A DNA stretch of 64,000 nt, taken from NCBI RefSeq assembly GCF_024195285.1, contig NZ_JALHBS010000016.1:1-64000 (forward strand), in the 5' to 3' direction. Source of the DNA: Aurantimonas marianensis. GTDB lineage: Bacteria > Pseudomonadota > Alphaproteobacteria > Rhizobiales > Rhizobiaceae. The notes beneath the pieces are model-generated. The model saw nothing but the letters and a program-made list of their open reading frames with translations, did no database searches and was not told where the DNA came from. Shown here piece by piece: positions 38,301 to 47,274 of this stretch (positions within the stretch are counted from its first letter, which is position 1; each line of letters opens with the position of its first letter). Position numbers and translations under genes: made by a program.

Positions 38301-38397
38301 AGCGGAGGCCTTTCGACGCTGGCAAAGAGCCCGCGGGCGTCGCTGCGCAATTGGCCGGGTTTGGGTGCGCCGTGAGGGATATTGGAGAACATTGGTC

Positions 38398-40038
38398 ATG
38401 AAGAATCAGGTTGAGGCGATCCTTGTCGGCCTGGCGGCGCTAGTGGCGCTGCTCGGGGCGGCCGTCGCCAGGGATGCGCTGTTCGAGGCGCATGCCTGGG
38501 TGCTGTTTTTCGTGCTGGCAGTCGCCACCGTCATCTTGCTGCGCCGTATCGAATTCGTTGACAAGCAAGCTATTGCCGAAGCGAAACAGATTCCGCTGAA
38601 GGCAACCGATGCCGGCTATGCCGACGACGTCGTGCGCTACGGCGTCATCGCGACCGTGTTCTGGGGGATCACGGGATTCCTGGTCGGTGTTGTCGCCGCG
38701 TCGCAGCTCGCCTGGCCTGATCTCAACGTCGAGCCCTGGCTGAATTTCGGCCGGCTTCGCCCGCTGCACACCTCCGCGGTGGTGTTTGCCTTCGGCGGCA
38801 ACGCGTTGATCGCCACGTCATTTTATGTCGTCCAGCGTACCACCCAGGCGCGGCTGTGGGGCGGCAATCTCGCCTGGTTCGTTTTCTGGGGCTACCAGCT
38901 CTTCATCGTTCTGGCGGCGACCGGCTATCTGCTCGGCATCACCCAGAGCAAGGAATACGCCGAGCCCGAATGGTATGTGGATCTGTGGCTCACCGTCGTC
39001 TGGGTCGCGTATCTCGCGGTGTTCATGGGCACGCTGATCAGGCGCAAGGAACCGCATATCTACGTTGCCAACTGGTTCTACCTCTCCTTCATCGTCACCG
39101 TCGCGATGCTGCACGTCGTCAACGGGCTTTCGATGCCGGTCTCGCTGCTCGGCGCCAAGAGCTATTCGGCCTTCTCGGGCGTGCAGGACGCGCTGACCCA
39201 GTGGTGGTACGGCCACAACGCCGTCGGCTTCTTCCTGACCGCCGGTTTCCTCGGCATGATGTATTACTTCATTCCCAAGCAGGCGAACCGGCCCGTCTAT
39301 TCCTACCGGCTGTCCATCATCCACTTCTGGTCGCTGATCTTCCTCTATATCTGGGCAGGCCCGCATCACCTCCATTACACGGCTCTGCCAGACTGGGCGC
39401 AGACGCTCGGTATGGTCTTCTCCGTCATGCTCTGGATGCCCTCATGGGGTGGCATGATCAACGGCCTGATGACCCTGCAGGGCGCCTGGGACAAGCTGCG
39501 TACCGACCCGATCCTGCGCATGCTCGTGATCTCCGTTGCCTTCTATGGGATGTCGACCTTCGAAGGGCCGGTGATGTCGATCAAGGCAGTCAACTCGCTC
39601 AGCCATTATACCGACTGGACCATCGGCCACGTGCACTCCGGCGCGCTCGGCTGGAACGGTCTGATCAGCTTCGGAGCGATCTACTTTCTGGTTCCGAAGC
39701 TCTGGCACCGCCAGCGCCTCTACAGCCTGCGGCTCGTCAACTGGCACTTCTGGCTCGCGACGCTCGGCATCGTAATTTATGCCGCGGTGATGTGGGTGTC
39801 GGGCATCATGCAGGGCCTGATGTGGCGGGAGTACGACGACCAGGGTTATCTGGTCTACTCCTTCGCCGAGACCATCGCCGCCATGTATCCCTACTATGTG
39901 CTGCGCATGCTGGGCGGGTTGCTCTACCTCACCGGCGCGCTGGTCATGGCCTTCAACATCTACAAGACGATCCGTGGCGACGTGCGGGTGGAGGCCCCTA
40001 TGGGCCGCCAGACAGCCGCCGCGCAGCCGGCCAGCTAA
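38398..40038 (+). CDS. ccoN: cbb3-type cytochrome c oxidase subunit I
   Basis: The 546-residue catalytic subunit carries the haem b and haem b3-CuB centre that reduces O2 at low oxygen tension. About 12-14 membrane helices are present, with conserved histidines in [35 protein letters not shown] and [20 protein letters not shown] at 38398 with GGAG upstream gives [12 protein letters not shown]; an in-frame open stretch upstream covers the FNR-box spacer and is not coding. First of ccoNOQP. Confidence 0.97.
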   Translation: MKNQVEAILVGLAALVALLGAAVARDALFEAHAWVLFFVLAVATVILLRRIEFVDKQAIAEAKQIPLKATDAGYADDVVRYGVIATVFWGITGFLVGVVAASQLAWPDLNVEPWLNFGRLRPLHTSAVVFAFGGNALIATSFYVVQRTTQARLWGGNLAWFVFWGYQLFIVLAATGYLLGITQSKEYAEPEWYVDLWLTVVWVAYLAVFMGTLIRRKEPHIYVANWFYLSFIVTVAMLHVVNGLSMPVSLLGAKSYSAFSGVQDALTQWWYGHNAVGFFLTAGFLGMMYYFIPKQANRPVYSYRLSIIHFWSLIFLYIWAGPHHLHYTALPDWAQTLGMVFSVMLWMPSWGGMINGLMTLQGAWDKLRTDPILRMLVISVAFYGMSTFEGPVMSIKAVNSLSHYTDWTIGHVHSGALGWNGLISFGAIYFLVPKLWHRQRLYSLRLVNWHFWLATLGIVIYAAVMWVSGIMQGLMWREYDDQGYLVYSFAETIAAMYPYYVLRMLGGLLYLTGALVMAFNIYKTIRGDVRVEAPMGRQTAAAQPAS

Positions 40039-40050
40039 AGGGGACGAGTA

Positions 40051-40848
40051 ATGAGCAAGAAAGACGACGACTCCGCGCTGAAGGGCGCGCTCCCGGAGGT
40101 CAAGGCCGATCCTATTGCCCGCGGCATCTTGTCCCACCACGGCAAGATCGAACGCAACGCGACGCTATTGCTGGTCCTGTCGCTGCTGGTCGTCAGCATT
40201 GGCGGCGTCGTCGAGATCGCGCCGCTGTTCTACCTCGAGAACACGATCGAGAAGGTGGAGGGCGTGCGGCCCTATTCCCCGCTCGAACTGGCCGGCCGCA
40301 ACATCTACATCCGCGAGGGGTGTTACACCTGTCACAGCCAGATGATCCGCCCGTTCCGTGACGAGGTGGAACGCTATGGCCCGTACAGTCTGGCGGCGGA
40401 GTCGATGTACGATCATCCGTTCCAGTGGGGGTCGAAGCGTACCGGGCCGGATCTGGCCCGGGTCGGCGGCCGCTATTCGGACGAATGGCAGGTCCGGCAT
40501 CTGATCGACCCGCGCTCGGTCGTGCCGGAATCGGTCATGCCGACCTACGCCTTCCTTCTAAAGGAGCTGGTGGTGGAGGACCCGGCTGGCCATCTGATCG
40601 CCAACCGCCGCGTCGGCGTGCCCTACACGGATGCGATGATCGAGAACGCCAGGGCCGACTTGCGCGCCCAGGCGGACCCGGAGGCCGACACGGCGGCGCT
40701 CCTGGAGCGCTATCCCAAGGCGGTGGTCAGCAATTTCGACGGGGATCGGCAAAAGCTGACCGAAATGGATGCGCTCGTCGCCTACCTGCAAATGCTTGGA
40801 ACGCTGGTCGACTTCGCGGCCTACAAGCCTGAACTCAACGACCGGTAA
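40051..40848 (+). CDS. ccoO: cbb3-type cytochrome c oxidase subunit II, mono-haem
   Basis: A 265-residue membrane-anchored c-type cytochrome. One N-terminal helix (about 30-52) anchors it, followed by the haem-binding CYTCHSQ motif and a Met ligand in SVMPTYAF. It relays electrons from CcoP to CcoN. It begins 12 bp after ccoN with AAAGGGGACGAGTA as RBS. The length is slightly above average for the family. Confidence 0.96.
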   Translation: MSKKDDDSALKGALPEVKADPIARGILSHHGKIERNATLLLVLSLLVVSIGGVVEIAPLFYLENTIEKVEGVRPYSPLELAGRNIYIREGCYTCHSQMIRPFRDEVERYGPYSLAAESMYDHPFQWGSKRTGPDLARVGGRYSDEWQVRHLIDPRSVVPESVMPTYAFLLKELVVEDPAGHLIANRRVGVPYTDAMIENARADLRAQADPEADTAALLERYPKAVVSNFDGDRQKLTEMDALVAYLQMLGTLVDFAAYKPELNDR

Positions 40849-40858
40849 GGGGCGAACG

Positions 40859-41014
40859 ATGGATTTCGAATACCAGAGCATGCGCACTTTCGCCGACAGC
40901 TGGGGGCTCCTCTACCTGACGCTCGTCTTCGTTGCCGTCGTCGTCTGGGTCCTGAGACCGGGCGCTCGCAAGGCAGCCGACGAAGCCGCACGCATTCCGT
41001 TCAAGGAGGATTGA
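40859..41014 (+). CDS. ccoQ: cbb3-type cytochrome oxidase subunit CcoQ
   Basis: A 51-residue single-helix protein (MDFEYQSMRTFADSWGLL, helix near 17-34, charged tail). CcoQ stabilises the assembled cbb3 oxidase. The start at ATG 40859 has AAGGGGCGAACG upstream. Its position between ccoO and ccoP, and the stop just 3 bp before ccoP, leave little doubt. Confidence 0.93.
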   Translation: MDFEYQSMRTFADSWGLLYLTLVFVAVVVWVLRPGARKAADEAARIPFKED

Positions 41015-41017
41015 TCG

Positions 41018-41890
41018 ATGGCGGAAGACAAAGACATCGACGCGGTGACGGGCGTCGAGACCACCGGCCATTCCTGGGACGGCATCAAGGAACTGAACAA
41101 TCCGATGCCGCGCTGGTGGCTGTGGACCTTTTACGCCACGATCGCGTTTTCCCTGGTCTACACGGTGCTCTATCCGGCGTGGCCGCTGGTGAACTCCGCG
41201 ACCCAAGGCGTTCTCGGCTGGTCGAGCCGCGCCGATCTGCGGGAAGAGATGACGCTGGCCGACGCGCTGAATGTCGACCGGATCACCGCCATCCAGACCT
41301 CGGCGGTTTCCAAGGTCGCCGCGGACCCCGATCTGCGCCAGTTCGCGATCGCCGCCGGGCGGGCGGCCTTCAAGGTCAATTGCGTGCAATGCCACGGCTC
41401 CGGCGCCCAGGGCGGCCCGGGCTATCCCAACCTGAACGACGACGCCTGGATCTGGGGGGGCAGCCCGGAGGAAATCTACACCACCATCCTCCATGGCGTG
41501 CGCTACGGCGATGACGACGAGACCCGGGTTTCGGAAATGCCGGCTTTCGGCCGGGACGGCATTCTCGAACGCGATCAGATCGCGGCCGTGACGGCCTATA
41601 TACGCACACTCTCTGGCCAGGAAGCGGACGCAGGGGCCGCGGAGCGCGGCGCGACGGTCTATGCGGACAATTGCGCCGCCTGTCACGGCGAGACTGGCGA
41701 GGGTGTGCGTGAGCTCGGGGCGCCGCGTCTCGATGACGCGCTGTGGCTCTATGGCGGCAGCGAGAGCGCCATCATGGCCCAGATCAGCGTGCCGCAGCAT
41801 GGTGTCATGCCCGGCTGGGGTAGCCGTCTGGGCGAGGTCACGGTAAAGCAGCTCGCCGTCTATGTTCATAGCCTTGGCGGCGGCGAATAG
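41018..41890 (+). CDS. ccoP: cbb3-type cytochrome c oxidase subunit III, di-haem
   Basis: A 290-residue di-haem cytochrome c that takes electrons from soluble cytochrome c. An N-terminal CcoP domain with one membrane helix (about 30-55; NNPMPRWWLWTFYATIAFS) is followed by two cytochrome c domains with haem motifs CVQCHG and CAACHG. It ends the ccoNOQP unit; the next gene runs on the opposite strand. Confidence 0.96.
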   Translation: MAEDKDIDAVTGVETTGHSWDGIKELNNPMPRWWLWTFYATIAFSLVYTVLYPAWPLVNSATQGVLGWSSRADLREEMTLADALNVDRITAIQTSAVSKVAADPDLRQFAIAAGRAAFKVNCVQCHGSGAQGGPGYPNLNDDAWIWGGSPEEIYTTILHGVRYGDDDETRVSEMPAFGRDGILERDQIAAVTAYIRTLSGQEADAGAAERGATVYADNCAACHGETGEGVRELGAPRLDDALWLYGGSESAIMAQISVPQHGVMPGWGSRLGEVTVKQLAVYVHSLGGGE

Positions 41891-41902
41891 GGGCAGCCTC
41901 AC

Positions 41903-42586
41903 TCAACCCATCGAACTGGAAGACGATCCCCGCGATCGGAACTTCGCGGCGTCGCTGCGGGCGATCCAGAGCGCGATCGTCGTCCAGCTAGCAACGTAGA
42001 AAAAGCCGATGACGAGCACCGCCTCTCCGGGGAAGGGGCCGATATCGGCGCGGTCGACGAACTCGGTCAGGGAACCGACGGCGGTGGGATGAACCAGTAG
42101 CTTGCCGATATAGGCGGCGGTCTGGATCAGCCGGATCCAGAGGTAGTTTCTGCGAATCCGCCGGCCAATCGCGGTGAACTGGCTGATATGATAGACTGGG
42201 TGCAGGTAGTTTTCGGCAAGGACCTTCGTCCAGCCGTTTTCGGCGTGCAGATCGCCGTCCAGTAGCATCGGCGCGTAGAGATTGTTTTCCATCCAGCGCG
42301 CCCGCGCCCGCCAGACATTGAAATAGCGATACCGGCGTGCCTCGAGCAACAGGAAAAAGAAGATGAGTATGCCCACCAGCACCAGCGGGAGCGGCGAGGC
42401 ATCGGGCGAGGAAAACGCGATCGACAAAGCGATGCCGAGCGTGACCACCGCCCAGTTCGTCGTGGTGTCGAGCCGGGTTCGCCAGATCGTCGAGCGATAG
42501 ATCTCGCCACGATAAAGATGGGCGAGCGCTCCCATCTCCGCACTGTTGAAATGGCGCGCGGCCGCGCTCTCCCGGACGGAATCCAT
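41903..42586 (-). CDS. DUF2270-family membrane protein
   Basis: A 227-residue protein with DUF2270 features: GALAHLYRGEIYRSTIWRTRLDTTTNWAV, membrane helices near 45-85 and 195-220, and a central RYRYFNVWRARARWMENN motif. Function unknown. It sits on the opposite strand between ccoNOQP and ccoGHIS, convergent with ccoP and divergent from ccoG. The FNR box at 42654 lies in its upstream spacer, so it may belong to the same oxygen regulon. ATG at 42586 begins MDSVRESAAARHFNSAEMG. Confidence 0.85.
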   Translation of the reverse strand: MDSVRESAAARHFNSAEMGALAHLYRGEIYRSTIWRTRLDTTTNWAVVTLGIALSIAFSSPDASPLPLVLVGILIFFFLLLEARRYRYFNVWRARARWMENNLYAPMLLDGDLHAENGWTKVLAENYLHPVYHISQFTAIGRRIRRNYLWIRLIQTAAYIGKLLVHPTAVGSLTEFVDRADIGPFPGEAVLVIGFFYVASWTTIALWIARSDAAKFRSRGSSSSSMG

Positions 42587-42653
42587 GGCTTCCTCCCTGT
42601 CGCCGCACGCCGCAAAGTGTCTCACGGGGCGCCGCGGGGGTCAAAGCGGCAGG

Positions 42654-42667
42654 TTGATCTGGGTCAA
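42654..42667. promoter_or_regulatory. FNR/FixK box between the DUF2270 gene and ccoGHIS
   Basis: TTGATCTGGGTCAA matches TTGAT-N4-ATCAA with one mismatch and is nearly identical to rhizobial FixK boxes. It is 73 bp before the ccoG TTG and 68 bp before the DUF2270 ATG. Confidence 0.8.
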
Positions 42668-42739
42668 GGATCGACCGCGCCATAACGGTGAAAAGACTGG
42701 CATCATGCCGGACAGCGCCCGGCAACGCAGGAGTCGCAA

Positions 42740-44299
42740 TTGGACCAGCCCGCCGAGATAACGCCGATCGATGTCGAGGCCGTCAATGCGGGCGGGCGCC
42801 AGCAGAGCCAGCCTCTGTACGCCCCGCGTCAGAAGATCTTTCCCAAGCGTGCCGAAGGCAATTTCCGCCGCTTGAAATGGATCGTCATGGCGATCACGCT
42901 CGGCATCTACTACGTCACGCCTTGGCTGCGATGGGACCGCGGACCCTATGCTCCCGACCAGGCGGTCCTCGTCGATATGGCCAATCGCCGGTTCTATTTT
43001 TTCTTCATCGAGATCTGGCCCCAGGAGTTCTTCTTTGTCGCCGGATTGCTGGTCATGGCCGGCGTCGGCCTGTTCTTGATCACGTCCGTCGTCGGACGAG
43101 CCTGGTGCGGCTATACCTGTCCGCAGACGGTCTGGACCGACCTGTTTCTGGTCGTCGAGCGTTTCTTCGAGGGTGACCGCAACGCTCGCATCCGGCTGGA
43201 CAAGGCGCCGTGGAGCGCCGACAAGATTCGCAAGCGCGTCTTCAAGCACGCCACCTGGCTGGTAATCGCGGTGGCGACCGGCGGCGCCTGGATCTTCTAT
43301 TTCGCCGACGCGCCGACACTGCTTACCAGCTTCATCCTCGGTGAAGCGCCCTTCGTCGCCTACGCCACCGTCGGCGTTCTGACCGCTACCACCTATATCT
43401 TCGGCGGCCTCATGCGCGAACAGGTCTGCATCTACATGTGCCCCTGGCCGCGCATCCAGGCAGCGATGCTGGACGAGGATTCGCTGACCGTCACCTACAA
43501 CGACTGGCGCGGCGAACCGCGCACGCGCGGCGCCAAGAAAGCGGCGGCGGCGGGACTTGCGGTCGGCGACTGCGTCGACTGCAATGCCTGCGTCGCTGTT
43601 TGCCCGACCGGCATCGACATCCGCGACGGGCAACAGCTGGGCTGCATCACCTGCGCGCTGTGCATCGATGCCTGCGACTCGGTGATGGACCGGCTCGGCC
43701 GGGAGCGCGGGCTGATTTCCTACGCCACGCTGCGCGACTACGACGCCAATCTCGCGATCGCGACCGATCCGGTCAGCGGGACGATCGACCCGTCCCGGGT
43801 GCGGGACGAGAACGGCCGTTTCCGCGACGATCTTCGCCACTTCGACTGGCGGATCATCTTCCGGCCGCGGACGCTGATCTACACCGCTATATGGGCGGCG
43901 ATCGGCGCCGCCTTGTTCATCGCGCTGATGGCGCGCGACAGGCTGGAGATCAACGTCCAGCACGACCGCAATCCGGTCGCAGTGACGTTGAGCGACGGCT
44001 CGATCCGCAACGGCTACACGGTCAAGCTGCTCAACATGATCCCGGAGCCCCGCGTGATCACGCTCGGTATCGAGGGACTGCCCGGCGCGACCATGAGCAT
44101 CAACGAGATCGAGCAACCGGCCGGGACCAGCTTCCCGGTGCCGGTGGAACCCGATAAACTGCGCACCTTGCGCGTCTTCGTTTCGCAGCCGCCGGAGACC
44201 GCCACGCCGGGCGCGACCGAATTCCGTTTCGTGGTCAAGGACCGGGCATCGGAAGAGACCGACACCTACGCGGCGATCTTCGAGGTTCTGGAGGAATGA
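42740..44299 (+). CDS. ccoG: Cytochrome c oxidase accessory protein CcoG (FixG), TTG start
   Basis: A 519-residue membrane iron-sulfur protein that acts as a cupric reductase in cbb3 oxidase assembly. Five or so membrane helices surround a ferredoxin part with two cysteine clusters (CVDCNACVAVCP and CITCALCIDACD); the C-terminal 130 residues form an Ig-like domain (NGYTVKLLNMIPEPR). The start is TTG at 42740 with AGGAG at 42729-42733; no ATG is closer to the conserved N-terminus. First of ccoGHIS, downstream of an FNR box. Confidence 0.95.
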   Translation: MDQPAEITPIDVEAVNAGGRQQSQPLYAPRQKIFPKRAEGNFRRLKWIVMAITLGIYYVTPWLRWDRGPYAPDQAVLVDMANRRFYFFFIEIWPQEFFFVAGLLVMAGVGLFLITSVVGRAWCGYTCPQTVWTDLFLVVERFFEGDRNARIRLDKAPWSADKIRKRVFKHATWLVIAVATGGAWIFYFADAPTLLTSFILGEAPFVAYATVGVLTATTYIFGGLMREQVCIYMCPWPRIQAAMLDEDSLTVTYNDWRGEPRTRGAKKAAAAGLAVGDCVDCNACVAVCPTGIDIRDGQQLGCITCALCIDACDSVMDRLGRERGLISYATLRDYDANLAIATDPVSGTIDPSRVRDENGRFRDDLRHFDWRIIFRPRTLIYTAIWAAIGAALFIALMARDRLEINVQHDRNPVAVTLSDGSIRNGYTVKLLNMIPEPRVITLGIEGLPGATMSINEIEQPAGTSFPVPVEPDKLRTLRVFVSQPPETATPGATEFRFVVKDRASEETDTYAAIFEVLEE

Positions 44300-44784
44300 C
44301 CATGCTGGCTCGCCTGTTTCGACCGCGTGAATTCACCGGCTGGCACATGGTTGCCGTGATGGTCCTGTTCTTCGGGACGATCATTTCAGTCAATCTGGTG
44401 CTGGCCTATTTCGCCAATTCCAGCTGGAGCGGCCTCGTCGTCCAGAACTCCTATGTCGAGAGTCAGCGCTTCGACGCGCAAACGGCCGTGAAACGGCGCC
44501 AGGCGGCGCTCGGCTGGACCGTGCATACATCCTATGAGGGCGGGGTCTTCGCGGTCAGTCTCGCCGACGCAGAGGGACGCCCCATTCGGGACGTGTCCGT
44601 CGAGGCGACGATCGGCCGGCCCACGACCGAGCGGGAGGATCGCACCCTGCGGCTGAAACCCGTCAGGGGCGGTGATTACGCCGCTCCGACCAAGCTCGGC
44701 ACCGGGCTTTGGGAGGCCGCCATCGCCGTCACGGCGACAGACGAGCCGTCCTGGGACAAAGCGGTACGCTTCGTGTTGGAGTGA
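44296..44784 (+). CDS. ccoH: FixH-family cbb3 oxidase assembly protein
   Basis: A 162-residue protein with one N-terminal membrane helix (about 15-37; GWHMVAVMVLFFGTIISVNL) and a periplasmic domain (QAALGWTVHTSYEGGVFAVSLADAEGRP). CcoH is needed for stable assembly of the oxidase. It overlaps ccoG by 4 bp (ATGA). Confidence 0.92.
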   Translation: MTMLARLFRPREFTGWHMVAVMVLFFGTIISVNLVLAYFANSSWSGLVVQNSYVESQRFDAQTAVKRRQAALGWTVHTSYEGGVFAVSLADAEGRPIRDVSVEATIGRPTTEREDRTLRLKPVRGGDYAAPTKLGTGLWEAAIAVTATDEPSWDKAVRFVLE

Positions 44785-44791
44785 GACGGTC

Positions 44792-47107
44792 ATGACCTGT
44801 TGCGATCAAACCCTGGCCACGAGCGTCGCGCTCGAAGCATCTGATCCGGCGAGCGCGCTGCGAGCCGAGGAGCTGATGCGGTCGGGACGCGCCAACGAAG
44901 ACGGCACGGTCCAGTACGTCTTCTCGGTTCCAGGCATTTCCTGCGGCCGTTGCATATCCACGATCGAGACGGCGTTGGCGCCGCTCGACGGCGTTGTCTC
45001 GGCCCGCGTCAATCTGACGATGCGCCGCGTGACCGTCATTCTCGATGCCGCGGACCGCTCGCCGCTCGCCGTCAGCGACGCCCTGAAGCGCCTTGGTTAT
45101 GGTGCGATCCCGGTCGACATCGGTGATCTGGACGACCTTTCCCGCCAGCGGGAATCGGCGGGTCTGCTCAAGGCGCTCGCCGTCGCCGGCTTCGCGGCCG
45201 GCAACATCATGCTTCTGTCGGTGTCAGTCTGGTCCGGCGCCGACGCCGCGACGCGCGACATGTTTCATCTGGTCTCGGGGCTGATCGCCCTGCCGACGGT
45301 CGCCTATTCCGGTCAGGTCTTCTTCCGTTCCGCTTTCGGCGCGCTTCGGGCCGGACGCCTCAACATGGACGTTCCGATCTCGCTCGCCGTGGTGCTGGCG
45401 CTCGCCATGAGCGTCTTCGAGAGCCTGACCGGTGGCGCCGAAGCCTATTTCGACGCGGCGGTGACGCTGCTTTTCTTCCTCCTGATCGGGCGCTATCTCG
45501 ACCAGCGCATGCGCGAGCGCGCACGTACCGCCGTGACCGGTCTCAGCCGTCTGGCGGTAAAGGGCGCCACCCGGATCGAAGGCGGCGAGCCCTCCTACGT
45601 GCCGCTCGACGAGGTCCGGCCCGGCATGATCCTGCGTGTCGCCGCCGGCGAGCGGGTTCCCGTCGACGGCCTGGTCGTCAGGGGGACGAGCGACCTCGAC
45701 CGCTCCCTCGTCACCGGCGAAAGCGCGCCGCTCGCCACTTCCATCGGCGACCGGCTCGAGGCGGGAACGTTGAACCTGTCCGGCTCGATCGACATCGAGG
45801 CGCTGGAGACGGCGGAGAACTCCTTCCTCGCCGAAATCATCCGGATGATGGAGGCTGCGGAGAAGGGACGGGGACGCTATGTGCGCGTCGCCGACCGCCT
45901 GGCGCGGATCTATGCGCCGGCGGTCCATATCCTGGCCGCAGCCACCTTCGTCGGCTGGATGGTCGCGACGGGCGGAGACTGGTATTCCGCCACATATGCC
46001 GCGATCGCCGTGCTGATCATCACCTGCCCCTGCGCGCTCGGACTGGCGGTTCCGGTCGTCCACGTCATCGGCGCGGCGCGATTGTTCGAGAACGGCATCC
46101 TGATGAAGGACGGCTCGGCGCTGGAACGGCTCGCCGAGGCCGATCACGCCGTCTTCGACAAGACCGGCACGCTGACGACGGGGGTCCCCCGCGTTACGGC
46201 CTCTGATATCGCCGGCGACGCGGCGGCCGCGGCACGCGCGCTGGCCGCCCATTCAGCGCATCCGGCGTCCAGGGCGATTCTGGCTTTTCTCCCGGCCGGG
46301 GAGGCGCGATCGCTCTCGGCGGTTCACGAGGTGCCGGGCTGCGGCGTCGAGGGGGAAATCGACGGTCGCCGCGCCCGTCTCGGGCGTGCCGACTGGGCTG
46401 GCGCCATCGCATCCGGCACCGGGTCGCCCGGGGCACGATCCGGCGGCGTCGCCTTTGCGCTGGAGGGTGGTCACCTGTTCGGCTTCGAGCTGGCGGAGAC
46501 GCTGCGCGATGATGCCGCGGGGGCGATCGACGAGCTGAAGGCGGACGGCCTGGCGGTGGAGGTGCTGTCGGGCGACGCGGTCGATCCCGTCGCCCGGATC
46601 GCCGGTGAACTCGGCGTCGCCGCAATGGCGTCCGGCCAGACTCCCGGCATGAAGATCGAGCGGCTCCAGTCATTGCAAGCCGGCGGCGCCAAGGTTTTCA
46701 TGATCGGCGACGGCCTCAACGACGCGCCGAGCCTTGCGGCCGGCGACGTGTCGATGGCGCCGGCTTCGGCCTGCGACGCCGGGCGGCTGGCGGCCGACTT
46801 CGTCTTCACCCGGGACAGCCTTCTGGCCGTGCCCTTCGCCCACCGGATCGCGGTCAAGGCCCGGCGGCTGGTGCAAGAGAATTTCGCGCTGGCGATTCTT
46901 TACAATTGCATCGCGGTGCCGTTGGCGATGGCCGGCTACATCACGCCGCTGGTCGCGGCCATCGCGATGTCCGCCTCGTCGATCGTGGTCGTCGCCAATT
47001 CGCTTCGTCTTGCCCGGGGCGGCAAGTCGGGACGGCGGACTCAAGGCGCGATCGCGCCGCGCACGGGGTTGCGGTCTGCGCGGCTCGTGCGGGAGGGTGT
47101 GGCATGA
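44792..47107 (+). CDS. ccoI: Copper-exporting-type P1B ATPase CcoI (FixI)
   Basis: A 771-residue P-type ATPase that delivers copper for the CuB site. The N-terminal metal-binding site is GISCGRC (Cys51, Cys54), the membrane copper site is TCPCALGLAVPV, the phosphorylation site is DKTGTLT, and the hinge is GDGLNDAP. An actuator TGES (VTGESAPL) is present. It starts 7 bp after ccoH. An extra cysteine pair (MTCCDQT) at the N-terminus could also bind copper. Confidence 0.95.
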   Translation: MTCCDQTLATSVALEASDPASALRAEELMRSGRANEDGTVQYVFSVPGISCGRCISTIETALAPLDGVVSARVNLTMRRVTVILDAADRSPLAVSDALKRLGYGAIPVDIGDLDDLSRQRESAGLLKALAVAGFAAGNIMLLSVSVWSGADAATRDMFHLVSGLIALPTVAYSGQVFFRSAFGALRAGRLNMDVPISLAVVLALAMSVFESLTGGAEAYFDAAVTLLFFLLIGRYLDQRMRERARTAVTGLSRLAVKGATRIEGGEPSYVPLDEVRPGMILRVAAGERVPVDGLVVRGTSDLDRSLVTGESAPLATSIGDRLEAGTLNLSGSIDIEALETAENSFLAEIIRMMEAAEKGRGRYVRVADRLARIYAPAVHILAAATFVGWMVATGGDWYSATYAAIAVLIITCPCALGLAVPVVHVIGAARLFENGILMKDGSALERLAEADHAVFDKTGTLTTGVPRVTASDIAGDAAAAARALAAHSAHPASRAILAFLPAGEARSLSAVHEVPGCGVEGEIDGRRARLGRADWAGAIASGTGSPGARSGGVAFALEGGHLFGFELAETLRDDAAGAIDELKADGLAVEVLSGDAVDPVARIAGELGVAAMASGQTPGMKIERLQSLQAGGAKVFMIGDGLNDAPSLAAGDVSMAPASACDAGRLAADFVFTRDSLLAVPFAHRIAVKARRLVQENFALAILYNCIAVPLAMAGYITPLVAAIAMSASSIVVVANSLRLARGGKSGRRTQGAIAPRTGLRSARLVREGVA

Positions 47108-47250
47108 ACGTCCTGATCTACCTCGTGCCGATCGCGCTCGGGCTGGGTGTGCTCGGCCTGATCGCCTTTCTGTGGAGCCTGAAAAGCGGGCAGTATGACG
47201 ACCTCGACGGTGCTGCCGAACGAATTCTATCGGACGACGAAGCCGATTGA
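47104..47250 (+). CDS. ccoS: cbb3 oxidase maturation protein CcoS (FixS)
   Basis: A 48-residue protein, MNVLIYLVPIALGLGVLGL, with a single membrane helix and an acidic tail containing SGQYDDLDGAAERIL, the family signature. It is required for cofactor insertion into CcoN. It overlaps ccoI by 4 bp (ATGA) and ends the ccoGHIS unit; 24 bp separate it from the convergent tctA. Confidence 0.95.
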   Translation: MNVLIYLVPIALGLGVLGLIAFLWSLKSGQYDDLDGAAERILSDDEAD

Positions 47251-47274
47251 GGCCGGACCCCGGCGCGCATCGGA

